A stretch of 8,868 bases of DNA from Spirochaetota bacterium (lineage in GTDB: Bacteria > Spirochaetota > Spirochaetia > DSM-27196 > PWMO01), in assembly GCA_009908925.1 (NCBI GenBank), contig JAAAOH010000247.1:1-8868 (forward strand). The letters run 5' to 3'. Shown here in pieces: positions 1 through 5,850 of the stretch. The notes under the pieces were generated by a model, which saw nothing but the letters and a program-made list of their open reading frames with translations, ran no database searches and had not been told where the DNA came from. A program made the position numbers and the translations under genes. Each line of letters starts with the position of its first letter. The stretch's first letter is position 1.

Positions 1-130
1 GGATTGGACTATGTACACGGAAAGCCCGGAACCGACAAAATAGCGACTGCTCAGAAACCGCCGAGCGGAGAACGTACTATAAGAGTGGTGACGATGAACC
101 AGGCAGCAACGGACCAAGCAAAGACGAGTA
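1..130 (+). repeat. Direct repeat, copy A of the kinase leader
   Basis: This segment aligns without gaps to 1380-1509; I count by eye 12 mismatches in 130 bases (about 91% identity). In copy B the segment holds the leader and first codons of the histidine kinase gene. Copy A therefore carries the same leader and the same start (ATG at 94), but the similarity stops near 130. There the sequence turns into the hairpin that ends the lipoprotein gene. The two copies flank the lipoprotein gene as direct repeats 1379 bp apart. The left limit cannot be seen because the window begins inside or exactly at the repeat. It could be one end of a tandem duplication or a relic of recombination between two paralogous kinase loci. 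Confidence 0.85.
94..130 (+). pseudogene. 5' stub of a duplicated histidine kinase gene
   Basis: The ATG at 94 begins with MNQAAT, as the intact kinase at 1473 does, and a shared KTS follows a few residues later. After about 12 codons the similarity ends, and the frame runs into the terminator hairpin and the antisense of the lipoprotein gene. No membrane segment or kinase domain follows. I read it as a kinase start whose body was replaced or lost. That it was ever a complete gene here is inference. Confidence 0.4.
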
Positions 131-133
131 ACG

Positions 134-159
134 GGGAAACCCGCTTTCGCGGGTTTCCC
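134..159 (-). terminator. Hairpin terminator after the lipoprotein gene
   Basis: A perfect 11-bp stem (GGGAAACCCGC at 134-144 with its complement at 149-159) closes a 4-base loop. It begins 12 bases past the lipoprotein stop codon on the minus strand. The run after the stem on that strand (GTTACTCGTCTTTGC) is only moderately T-rich, so strong intrinsic termination is likely but not certain. The hairpin would also stop transcripts coming from copy A of the kinase leader on the plus strand. Confidence 0.65.
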
Positions 160-171
160 GTATGCTGTCCC

Positions 172-1260
172 TCACGGTTGTTGATTCTCGAACGTGTGAT
201 TCCAACCTTGAGTGGCCAAGTCCGAACTGTTCAAATCTGTCCTTTTCATGAGATGGTCTCGGACAGTGACCTCACTTAAGGTCCATGTGCCGGGTTCGGA
301 GAACTGCGGGATGATTACCTCAAAAGTAAACTTACCTGAATTATCCGTTCCCTCGTACCCGTCATCGGTCCAGTACACGGAACGATTCGAGGAGGGGTCC
401 CCTACCCACATGCTGGCGTCATACAGTTCCATGTCGTCTTCAGCCTCGACGATAAACGTCACGACCTGGTCGCCTTCGGAAGTATCGATCGTGTCTGGTC
501 CGTCATAGGTGACGTTGGAAATGGTTGGATACTCAGTATCCCCATCACCGGTTTGCTCAAAGGTGTGATTCCAACCTTGAGTGGCCAAGTCCAAACTGTT
601 CAAATCTGTCCTTTTCATGAGATGGTCTCGGACAGTGACCTCACTTAAGGTCCATGTGCCGGGTTCCGAGTCCTGCGGGATGACCACCTCAAAAGTAAAC
701 TTACCTGAATTATCCGTTCCCTCGTACCCGTCATCGGTCCAGTACACGGAACGATTCGAGGAGGGGTCCCCTACCCACATGCTCGCGTCATACAGTTCCA
801 TGTCGTCTTCAGCCTCGACGATAAACGTCACCACCTGATCGCCGGATGACGTATCTATCGTCGCCGGGCCTTCAAAGGTCACGTCAGTGATCGCCGGCTT
901 TACGCCAATGTGGCGCCAGTCGGCGTACAGTGTCACGTCTGCGTCGCCTGAATAGTCAGCCCCTGCGGCGTAGGTAGTACCACTGCCGTCTGGCTTCGTA
1001 TTCCATCCATCGAAAATATACTCGGTCTGCTTTAACTCCCCGCTATTCGTTGCCAGGGTAAGGTCGGTTCCCTCGACTTTTGTCTGGTCCTCCGGAACCG
1101 TGCCCGAATCCGCTCCATTGGCGTCGTATGTGACACTGTATTGAGCCGTATCATCGTTATTATCCGAATCACCCGAACTGTCCGAACCCAGGGGGGACGG
1201 GCAGCCAGTGATGAACAGTAGCAGTGTAATGCCGCCGAGAATCGCACCTATTTTTTCCAT
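172..1260 (-). CDS. Surface lipoprotein with InlB-type repeat and two near-identical Ig-like repeats
   Basis: This is a 362-residue predicted lipoprotein of unknown partner or substrate. I chose the ATG at 1260 over the in-frame ATG at 1287 because GGAGGA lies 7 bases upstream of it and the signal peptide then starts MEKIG. A hydrophobic stretch ends in a lipobox (FITGC, Cys about residue 20). An acidic Ser/Asp/Asn linker follows. Residues about 41-115 fit the Listeria-Bacteroides (InlB B) repeat, with the YDANG, GW and TLYADW landmarks. Residues about 124-235 and 247-358 are two almost identical domains, each ending in GTWTLSEV...GWNHTF, which resemble Ig-like modules of large secreted proteins. 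Attachment through the acylated cysteine, and an adhesive or surface role, are inferred from the architecture only. The gene is transcribed away from the kinase, and a hairpin lies just after its stop. Confidence 0.88.
   Translation of the reverse strand: MEKIGAILGGITLLLFITGCPSPLGSDSSGDSDNNDDTAQYSVTYDANGADSGTVPEDQTKVEGTDLTLATNSGELKQTEYIFDGWNTKPDGSGTTYAAGADYSGDADVTLYADWRHIGVKPAITDVTFEGPATIDTSSGDQVVTFIVEAEDDMELYDASMWVGDPSSNRSVYWTDDGYEGTDNSGKFTFEVVIPQDSEPGTWTLSEVTVRDHLMKRTDLNSLDLATQGWNHTFEQTGDGDTEYPTISNVTYDGPDTIDTSEGDQVVTFIVEAEDDMELYDASMWVGDPSSNRSVYWTDDGYEGTDNSGKFTFEVIIPQFSEPGTWTLSEVTVRDHLMKRTDLNSSDLATQGWNHTFENQQP
187..522 (-). repeat. Second in-gene repeat of the lipoprotein
   Basis: This encodes the C-terminal Ig-like module, starting ISNVTYDGP. 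It matches the copy at 556-891 with a period of 369 bp (123 codons). Most of the stretch is identical at both DNA and protein level, with scattered substitutions such as V/I, D/F and L/S. Near-identity at silent positions points to a recent in-frame duplication or ongoing gene conversion. Confidence 0.9.
556..891 (-). repeat. First in-gene repeat of the lipoprotein
   Basis: This encodes the first Ig-like module, starting ITDVTFEGP. A short linker containing TGDGDTEYPT joins it to the second copy at 187-522. The divergence is concentrated at the module's N-terminal edge, while the core (VTFIVEAEDDMELYD onward) is identical. That pattern suits a duplication whose ends have since drifted. Confidence 0.9.
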
Positions 1261-1379
1261 CACTATGTCCTCCAGTAAATACATCACTGCCAGGTTGCAT
1301 TATGGCCACTCCTTCCCCCCTCCCGACCATAGGGAACGGGCTTCACTTTTCCGGGAGTTTCTCCCGACTCGATCTGGGG
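1261..1379. promoter_or_regulatory. Divergent intergenic region between lipoprotein and kinase
   Basis: The minus strand has a good Shine-Dalgarno (GGAGGA, 1268-1273) for the lipoprotein and a -10-like CATAAT at 1299-1304 without a clear -35 box. A 6-bp inverted repeat with a 3-base loop (CGGGAG/CTCCCG, 1352-1366) sits in the middle and could be an operator or a small hairpin. No RNA gene or further reading frame stands out. Confidence 0.35.
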
Positions 1380-1509
1380 GGATTGGACTATGTACACGGC
1401 AAGCCCGGAACCGACAAAATAGCGACTGCTCAGAGACCGCCAAGCGGAGAACGTGCTATAACCGTGGTGACAATGAACCAGGCAGCAACTAACCGACCGA
1501 AGACGAGTA
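1380..1509 (+). repeat. Direct repeat, copy B: leader and first codons of the kinase
   Basis: This is the partner of 1-130, with no indels between the copies. It covers 93 bases before the kinase ATG and about 12 codons after it. The changes fall both before and after the start codon, and they do not show a clear preference for third codon positions upstream of it. That argues weakly for the upstream part being leader DNA and not coding, although the frame is open upstream in both copies. Confidence 0.85.
1457..1462 (+). promoter_or_regulatory. Possible extended -10 box of the kinase operon
   Basis: TATAAC preceded by TGC gives a TGn-TATAAC extended -10 pattern. No convincing -35 box lies 16-18 bases upstream. 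If used, transcription would start near 1469, only a few bases before the ATG at 1473, giving an almost leaderless message. The repeat copy has TATAAG at 78-83 with the same distance to its ATG. Confidence 0.3.
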
Positions 1510-2681
1510 CAGGCTTTCGCCAACTCCCGCTTTTCCTCGTGGTGATACTTGTACTTGGCCTCTCCCTGCCGCTGGTGCAAAGCTATGGCGCGTTGTCCAG
1601 GATAGCCGATGAGGTGGAAGCGCTGCGAAACTTTTGGTTTTCTGCAAGCATTGACGCCATGCAGCGGCTCCTTGTAGAACCCCAGCCGACTCACGAGATG
1701 GCAAACGCGTATGAGCCGCTCGAAGAGATGCTTGCCTCCCCTATCTTTACAGAGCTCGAACGATTTCCCCCGGAGCTTCGCACCGCGATGACAAGCCTCT
1801 CCGAGGCGGTGGGGCGCTCACTCCCCGCGAGCCGAGAAATGGAGCCGGAACATTGGCTCGACAGGATGGAGGACATCAACAGCCGCTTTCTCGCAGTTCA
1901 GGATGTTATCGGAGACATCGCACTGCAGCGCGAGCGGACCTACCGGAGCGTCGGGGTCTTCGCCCTGTTTCTCGTCGTCGGGATTTCCATTCTCTACGGG
2001 CAGCAGGTCCGAGAGGTACGTGCCCTTGCCGGCGAGCGCGCCGTGAAAAACCGCATGGCTCAGCTCGCGGCAAAGGTGCAGGAGGACGAGCGGCGTAGTC
2101 TCGCTCGGGAACTGCACGACGGCACCGCACAACGCCTCGCTATCGCACGGATGGAGGTGGACCATGTGGCCGATCCCCGAACGAAAAAGATGCTGCAGGA
2201 GTCGCTGACACAGGCGATTGATGAGGTGCGGCTTATCGCCTATAACATGCGCCCCATAGGAATCTCCCCCAATAAGCCGGCGGAAATGATTCGGGAGCTG
2301 GCGCTGTTTTTCGAAGATCGCTACCCCCTGCGGTTCGAGCTGTTGCTGCGCTCTGAACTCACCGTCACCTGGGGGCAGGAGGATCTTATACACCTCTACC
2401 GGATAGCTCAGGAAGCACTCGCCAACGTCGTCCGCCACGCTCAGGCGGATAAGGTGCGGGTAGAGCTGCAGTACACCCCGGAGGGGTTGGTCGCTCTCCG
2501 GGTTGCCGACAACGGAACAGGGCTCGGGGACACACCGGAGGGGCTTGGCCGCAACGGGATGCGCGAGCGCGCCGAGCTGATCGGCGGAACAATCCGCTGG
2601 AGGAGCGAAAACGGGCAGGGAACCGTGGTGGAGTTGCTTGTATCGCCGGATCGACGGCGCCGGAAAGGGGTGGAAGCGTGA
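1473..2681 (+). CDS. Two-component sensor histidine kinase, NarX/DesK (HisKA_3) type
   Basis: This 402-residue inner-membrane kinase would phosphorylate the regulator encoded just downstream. Membrane segments at about 17-38 and 160-176 enclose a helical periplasmic sensor region of about 120 residues with no family I recognise. The cytoplasmic part has the HisKA_3 phosphoacceptor (ARELHDG, His215) followed by an HATPase_c domain: N box with E314, N318 and H322, G1 box DNGTG at 346-350, and glycines at about 359-362 and 381-383. All key residues are present, so it should be active. I prefer the ATG at 1473 to the upstream in-frame ATG at 1302, because it puts a normal short N-terminus before the first membrane segment and matches copy A. 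No strong Shine-Dalgarno precedes it. It overlaps the regulator by GTGA, which implies translational coupling. Its output gene is now broken by an IS. Confidence 0.92.
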   Translation: MNQAATNRPKTSTGFRQLPLFLVVILVLGLSLPLVQSYGALSRIADEVEALRNFWFSASIDAMQRLLVEPQPTHEMANAYEPLEEMLASPIFTELERFPPELRTAMTSLSEAVGRSLPASREMEPEHWLDRMEDINSRFLAVQDVIGDIALQRERTYRSVGVFALFLVVGISILYGQQVREVRALAGERAVKNRMAQLAAKVQEDERRSLARELHDGTAQRLAIARMEVDHVADPRTKKMLQESLTQAIDEVRLIAYNMRPIGISPNKPAEMIRELALFFEDRYPLRFELLLRSELTVTWGQEDLIHLYRIAQEALANVVRHAQADKVRVELQYTPEGLVALRVADNGTGLGDTPEGLGRNGMRERAELIGGTIRWRSENGQGTVVELLVSPDRRRRKGVEA

Positions 2682-3207
2682 AGATTCTCTTAGTTGACGA
2701 TCACCAGATTTTCCGGGAGAGCCTCATAGACCATTTGAAGCAGGAGTCCTTCTGTGACTCCGTAGATGGGGCGAGCTCCACCGAAGAGGCCAGAGAGCGA
2801 ATCGGCGACGCCGCCCCGGATGTTCTGGTCACAGACCTCAGCCTGTCGGCGGAGAGCGGCATGGAACTTCTGCGCTGGGCGCAGCAGGAGTATCCCGAGA
2901 TGCGCACGGCATGCCTCACGATGCACGCTGAGCTGAACGTCCTGCGGGAGACCTTAGAGCAGGGAGTGAGCGGCTTTGTGACCAAGAGCTCAGGGTATGA
3001 TGAGCTCGTCGGCTGCATTAGGCAGGTCGCTCGAGGCGGCAACTACCTCGACCAGGTCATGCTGCGTAAGGTCTTTCAGCACTTTCGCCGGCGCCCAACA
3101 AGCATCGGCAGTAGCAACGATGCGCTCAGCGAGCTTACCGAACGGGAGCGCGAGATCTTTACTCTTCTGCTACGGGACTCCACGCTGGATGCTATCGCCG
3201 AACGGCT

Positions 3208-3216
3208 CTACATTAG
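3208..3216 (+). repeat. Target site duplication, left copy
   Basis: CTACATTAG directly precedes the left IS end and recurs at 4828-4836. In the intact regulator it covers codons of L177-S180. The outer trinucleotides (CTA...TAG) are mutually inverted, which may reflect target preference. Confidence 0.9.
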
Positions 3217-3231
3217 GGCTTCCTGAAAAAC
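3217..3231 (+). repeat. IS left inverted repeat
   Basis: GGCTTCCTGAAAAAC; pairs with 4813-4827 with three mismatches. The transposase stop codon lies 7 bases inside. Confidence 0.8.
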
Positions 3232-3237
3232 CAATTC

Positions 3238-4704
3238 TCAGGCCGGAATCGGTGCTTCCCGCTGGTCTTCGCCGTCAGATAGGTGAGGCGCAGCCAACGC
3301 GAGCAGGTACAGTAAGAAGCCAAAAGAATCCCGCAGTAGTTTCTGCAGGTTCATCACCAACACCGCCATGGCGATCGTGCTCTCGCTGGTCTCTTTGAGC
3401 TTCGTCACCACACGGTCGAGTCCGTAGCAGCGCTTTCCCTCACCGAGCTTTCCTTCCACCGCCACGCGGGTGCGCTCGTCTTCGCGGGTCTGGCGCTCGA
3501 CCGCCTTTCGTATGTGCGTGTCCATCGGTGGGCGCCCCAGTGGGCGACCGCTTATCCGTATGCCCCGCTCCTTGCAGTAGCGGCGGTTCTCCCGGGTTCG
3601 GTAGATCTTGTCTACGTGCACCGATTCGGGGTAGCACCCGTAGAGCACGCGATAGGATTCCACCTGTTGGGGGAGGTCTCCGCCTTCGTTGTATGCCTCC
3701 CAGCTTATCCGATGCAGTCTCGCGAATCCATCGGCAACACTCAGCGATATCTTCGAGCCGAACTCTACCGCCGTGCCCGCTTTTCCGCGAACGATCGGCC
3801 GCACGTGTGGTTGGCTCAAACTCACGATGCGCCCGGCGGTACGGCGTGAGTCGCTTTCGTGCATCTCCCGCTGCTGCCGCTCCACCTCTCCGGCGACCAG
3901 TACCTTCCGGTAGAGCGAGCGGCGCAGATGCGAAAGTCCGACCTCACCGGATAACTGTCGAATGTGGCGAAGGTTACGCCGCAGGTACTGCAATTGCTTC
4001 TTCCGTCCCCTTCGAAACGCCGTGCGGGTCAGCCTCTTGTTCTTCGCACACCGCAGATAGTCTCGTCGAGCATTCTGCCGATAGGTACGTGGTTTCTTGC
4101 TCCCGCTCGGGCGCCTTGCATGCAGCACATCGATCGCAGCTTCCGTTGCCTCGCGGGCATCGTTCAACAGCCCGATGTCGGTGGGATGGCGAATATCCTG
4201 CGGTGCACAGCTTGCGTCACACAGAAGCCGGCCCTGATTCTCCGGCTCGTGCGGTTCCTCATCCTCGCTGTCGGCTGTCTCATCGCTCTTCTCCCGCTTT
4301 TCACCACGTTCGCGGGCGATGACCATATCGTTTATTTCACCGAGCACTTCACCACTCAGCCGCTTGCGGAAGTGCACCATCGCACTCGCTTCAAACGGCG
4401 GATTGGTGGAGAACCCCTCCAGTCCAATGAAGAATTGGAGGTACGGATTCTCGCGAATCTGTTCCACCGTTTCCTCGTCGCTGACACCGAGTTTCTGCTT
4501 GATGATAAGCGCTCCGACCGCAACCCGGCACCTCTTCCCCGGTGCGCCGGTCTCGGCGAACAGCCTCGCATACCGCTCTTCGATCCATTCCCACGGTATG
4601 ATCGAAGCCAGTCGCACCCACCGGTTGTGCGGATCAAGCGATCCGCCAAACGGCAGATAGAAGTCCTCGAACTCTCGCTGTCGCCGCTCCGGCTGTCGGT
4701 ACAT
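3238..4704 (-). CDS. DDE transposase, IS5-like with DUF772-type N-terminus
   Basis: This 488-residue enzyme catalyses cut-and-paste movement of the element. The N-terminal part (about 55-115) has the DUF772/InsH-type pattern, with VAVGALIIKQKLGVSDEET and the following HFRKRL block. The likely catalytic triad of the DDE_Tnp_1 fold is D163 (LLCDAS), D365 (VHVDKIY) and E417 (VEGKLGEGK, followed by a conserved-type Y427). Between the N-terminal domain and the first Asp is a charged, low-complexity insert (about 131-158), and a very basic stretch follows (about 203-250). The start ATG at 4704 is supported by GGGAG about 8 bases upstream. No frameshift or stop interrupts it, so it is probably active. 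An IS1182 assignment is possible but less likely given the inverted-repeat and duplication pattern. Confidence 0.9.
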   Translation of the reverse strand: MYRQPERRQREFEDFYLPFGGSLDPHNRWVRLASIIPWEWIEERYARLFAETGAPGKRCRVAVGALIIKQKLGVSDEETVEQIRENPYLQFFIGLEGFSTNPPFEASAMVHFRKRLSGEVLGEINDMVIARERGEKREKSDETADSEDEEPHEPENQGRLLCDASCAPQDIRHPTDIGLLNDAREATEAAIDVLHARRPSGSKKPRTYRQNARRDYLRCAKNKRLTRTAFRRGRKKQLQYLRRNLRHIRQLSGEVGLSHLRRSLYRKVLVAGEVERQQREMHESDSRRTAGRIVSLSQPHVRPIVRGKAGTAVEFGSKISLSVADGFARLHRISWEAYNEGGDLPQQVESYRVLYGCYPESVHVDKIYRTRENRRYCKERGIRISGRPLGRPPMDTHIRKAVERQTREDERTRVAVEGKLGEGKRCYGLDRVVTKLKETSESTIAMAVLVMNLQKLLRDSFGFLLYLLALAAPHLSDGEDQREAPIPA

Positions 4705-4741
4705 CTTCTACTCCCGTAGCAGGTGCATGGGTTTCGGGCGC

Positions 4742-4753
4742 AAACGGCCGTTT
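4742..4753. promoter_or_regulatory. 12-bp palindrome in the IS leader
   Basis: AAACGGCCGTTT is a perfect palindrome lying between the transposase promoter and its start codon. It could be an operator or a site that limits read-through translation, but no function can be shown. Confidence 0.35.
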
Positions 4754-4773
4754 TCCGTGCACGAAGATGCCCA

Positions 4774-4803
4774 AGAATACCACGTAAATAACTGTAATGT
4801 AAA
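4774..4803 (-). promoter_or_regulatory. Probable transposase promoter
   Basis: On the minus strand, TTTACA (4798-4803) is spaced 18 bases from TATTCT (4774-4779), giving 5/6 and 4/6 matches to the sigma-70 boxes. It lies inside the IS about 70 bases before the transposase ATG, as expected for an element carrying its own promoter. Confidence 0.42.
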
Positions 4804-4812
4804 TTCTTAGTC

Positions 4813-4827
4813 GTTATTCAGTCAGCC
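4813..4827 (-). repeat. IS right inverted repeat
   Basis: Read on the minus strand this is GGCTGACTGAATAAC, the partner of 3217-3231. It abuts the right copy of the target duplication. Confidence 0.8.
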
Positions 4828-4836
4828 CTACATTAG
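4828..4836 (+). repeat. Target site duplication, right copy
   Basis: CTACATTAG, identical to 3208-3216. The regulator coding sequence resumes directly after it at 4837. Confidence 0.9.
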
Positions 4837-4897
4837 CCCCAAAACGGTGGAAAATCACCGCTCCAACATCTATGGCAAGCTCAGCGTCCACGACCGC

Positions 4898-5518
4898 CTA
4901 TCGCTGCTCAATTTTGCCAGATCCAACGACCTTGTCGACTAAGCGATTGACCGCGGGGCGCAAAAAATAGGCCGCCACAGCGGAGAGCACTTTGTCCATA
5001 ATGTTGGTCAGCATACCGGCCCAAAAAACGGCGGTAAGCAAGGACTGACCGGCAACGACGGCGCTCATAACCAGCGCGTCGATGCCGTGGACGTCCGTTA
5101 CCCCTTGATAGATCAGGTAAGACGCAATTGAGCCGAGAAGGCCGTTCGCGACGCCCACCGCGAGGCCAAGCCACAGAAACCCTGCGTGATCCCCCAGCCA
5201 CCTCCGCTGGACAAAGAGATGGGTAATTGCCGCGGTAGCGATATTGCACACAACAAAGGGGAAGAGGACCTGTCCGGTCGCCGTGAGAAGACCGTTAGTC
5301 AGCACTGCGGTCAAAAGCCCGGGAATCAGACCGAGATGGAGAGTCACGACGATAGTCAGAACCGAGTCTATGAAAAACGGCAGGTTCAGCTCGTGCGCGA
5401 CGGTGCCCAGACCGAAGTTGAGGAAACCTCCCACCGAGGCAAGGAGTAGAAGTTTGCCGATCGGTTTTTGTTCGTGTCCCTCACCTACGGAAGGCGCCTT
5501 ATTTGCCGCATCCACCAT
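4898..5518 (-). CDS. Small polytopic membrane protein, ECF S-component-like
   Basis: This 206-residue protein has about five or six hydrophobic segments (near 22-42, 47-72, 84-102, 112-136, 146-171 and 174-188) and a short charged C-terminus. The block NLPFFIDSVLTIVVTLHLGL followed by PGLLTAVLTNGL resembles substrate-binding S components of energy-coupling-factor vitamin importers, and also the membrane sensor parts of some kinases. The length suits an S component, but no ATPase or T-component gene is visible, so it would need a shared ECF module elsewhere. Its last 45 bases overlap the 3' end of the regulator on the opposite strand. No Shine-Dalgarno precedes the ATG; a TATACT box ends only four bases before it, so the message may be leaderless. 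Confidence 0.72.
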   Translation of the reverse strand: MVDAANKAPSVGEGHEQKPIGKLLLLASVGGFLNFGLGTVAHELNLPFFIDSVLTIVVTLHLGLIPGLLTAVLTNGLLTATGQVLFPFVVCNIATAAITHLFVQRRWLGDHAGFLWLGLAVGVANGLLGSIASYLIYQGVTDVHGIDALVMSAVVAGQSLLTAVFWAGMLTNIMDKVLSAVAAYFLRPAVNRLVDKVVGSGKIEQR

Positions 5519-5522
5519 CGGG

Positions 5523-5528
5523 AGTATA
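5523..5528 (-). promoter_or_regulatory. -10 box implying leaderless transcription of the membrane gene
   Basis: TATACT (5/6 to consensus) on the minus strand is followed by only four bases before the ATG at 5518. A start point seven bases downstream of the box would fall at the start codon itself, which fits the lack of a ribosome binding site. The -35 region (TTTTTC with a 17-base spacer) is poor, so an activator might be needed. Confidence 0.35.
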
Positions 5529-5569
5529 CATGAATCGTGCCGTCGGAAAAACCTGTTCTTTGAGGTTCC

Positions 5570-5582
5570 GTGATTACATCAC
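5570..5582. promoter_or_regulatory. Operator-like inverted repeat
   Basis: GTGATTACATCAC has perfect 5-bp arms (GTGAT/ATCAC) around three bases. It lies about 50 bp upstream of the membrane gene and about 65 bp before the kinase remnant on the other strand. This is the usual place and size for a regulator site, but no particular regulator can be named. The arm spacing is one base short of a CRP site. Confidence 0.3.
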
Positions 5583-5634
5583 AGGACAACGACCTACGAT
5601 TCGGAACCCGAAGCGAGATGGTAGTAACTGCTGA

Positions 5635-5850
5635 TGCGGAGCCCGCCACATGCGTTGGCAAGCGGCGGTCTCGCTTCCCGACCTGGTGATCACCGTAACC
5701 GACAACGGCGAAGGGGCCAGCGAGATCACAACCGGCGTGGGATCCGCGAGAATTCAGGAGCGGATTGCCTCACGTGGCGGAGCCGTGACGATGCGTAGTC
5801 TCAGCCGTGGCTTTCAGCTCGATGTGAGAATACCGCATAATGGCGCGTGA
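5635..5850 (+). pseudogene. C-terminal remnant of a second histidine kinase
   Basis: The frame (with an ATG at 5650, 66 codons) reads as the last part of an HATPase_c domain. It has LVITVTDNGEGA with the G1 box DNG at 18-20, then GVGSARIQERIASRGGAV as the G2 region, and a closing strand GFQLDVRIP. The phosphoacceptor His, the N box and any sensor domain are absent, and a stop codon in the same frame lies just upstream (5632). It cannot be a working kinase. The stop overlaps the next gene's GTG by four bases, the same junction seen between the intact kinase and its regulator, which supports an ancestral kinase-regulator operon. Confidence 0.8.

Larger units (their letters stand above)
3217..4827 (-). 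mobile_element. Complete insertion sequence, IS4/IS5 superfamily, 1611 bp
   Basis: The limits come from the 9-bp target duplication and from the reconstruction of the host gene. The ends form an imperfect inverted repeat: GGCTTCCTGAAAAAC on the left against GGCTGACTGAATAAC read inward from the right, 12 of 15 matching. One transposase gene on the minus strand fills the element, so it lies antisense to the regulator it interrupts. Ends, gene and duplication are all present, so it may still be mobile. Nine-base duplications occur in IS4 and in the IS903 branch of IS5; the exact subgroup cannot be fixed from sequence reading alone. Confidence 0.92.
2678..4942 (+). pseudogene. NarL/FixJ-type response regulator, split by an IS
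   Basis: The gene starts at GTG 2678, overlapping the kinase stop. The receiver is complete: acidic D7/D8, phosphoacceptor D53, T81 and K103. The LuxR-type (GerE) DNA-binding domain begins at about residue 151. After I179 the frame enters the IS and stops at 3226, giving a 182-residue product that ends in RAS. The missing end continues at 4837-4942: joining 2678-3216 to 4837-4942 restores 645 nt, a 214-residue protein with the recognition helix region PKTVENHRSNIYGKL and a TAA stop at 4940. The interrupted gene therefore makes, at best, a receiver without DNA binding, which could still drain phosphate from the kinase. The lesion is a clean insertion with no other damage, so it looks recent. 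Confidence 0.93.

Noticed and set aside
1..93. Possible c-di-GMP or other known riboswitch in the duplicated leader
   Set aside because: Some purine-rich pieces look RNA-like, but I could not fit the conserved core of any riboswitch class I know.
1302..1472. In-frame N-terminal extension of the kinase from ATG 1302
   Set aside because: It would add 57 residues ahead of the first membrane segment, with no ribosome binding site. The sequence covers the intergenic leader, and copy A does not favour it by its substitution pattern.
1818..2438. 206-codon minus-strand frame opposite the kinase
   Set aside because: The kinase motifs on the plus strand account for this DNA. The antisense frame has no recognisable protein features.
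3964..4719. Long plus-strand open frames opposite the transposase
   Set aside because: They are antisense shadows of the GC-rich transposase gene, with no domain or start signal of their own.
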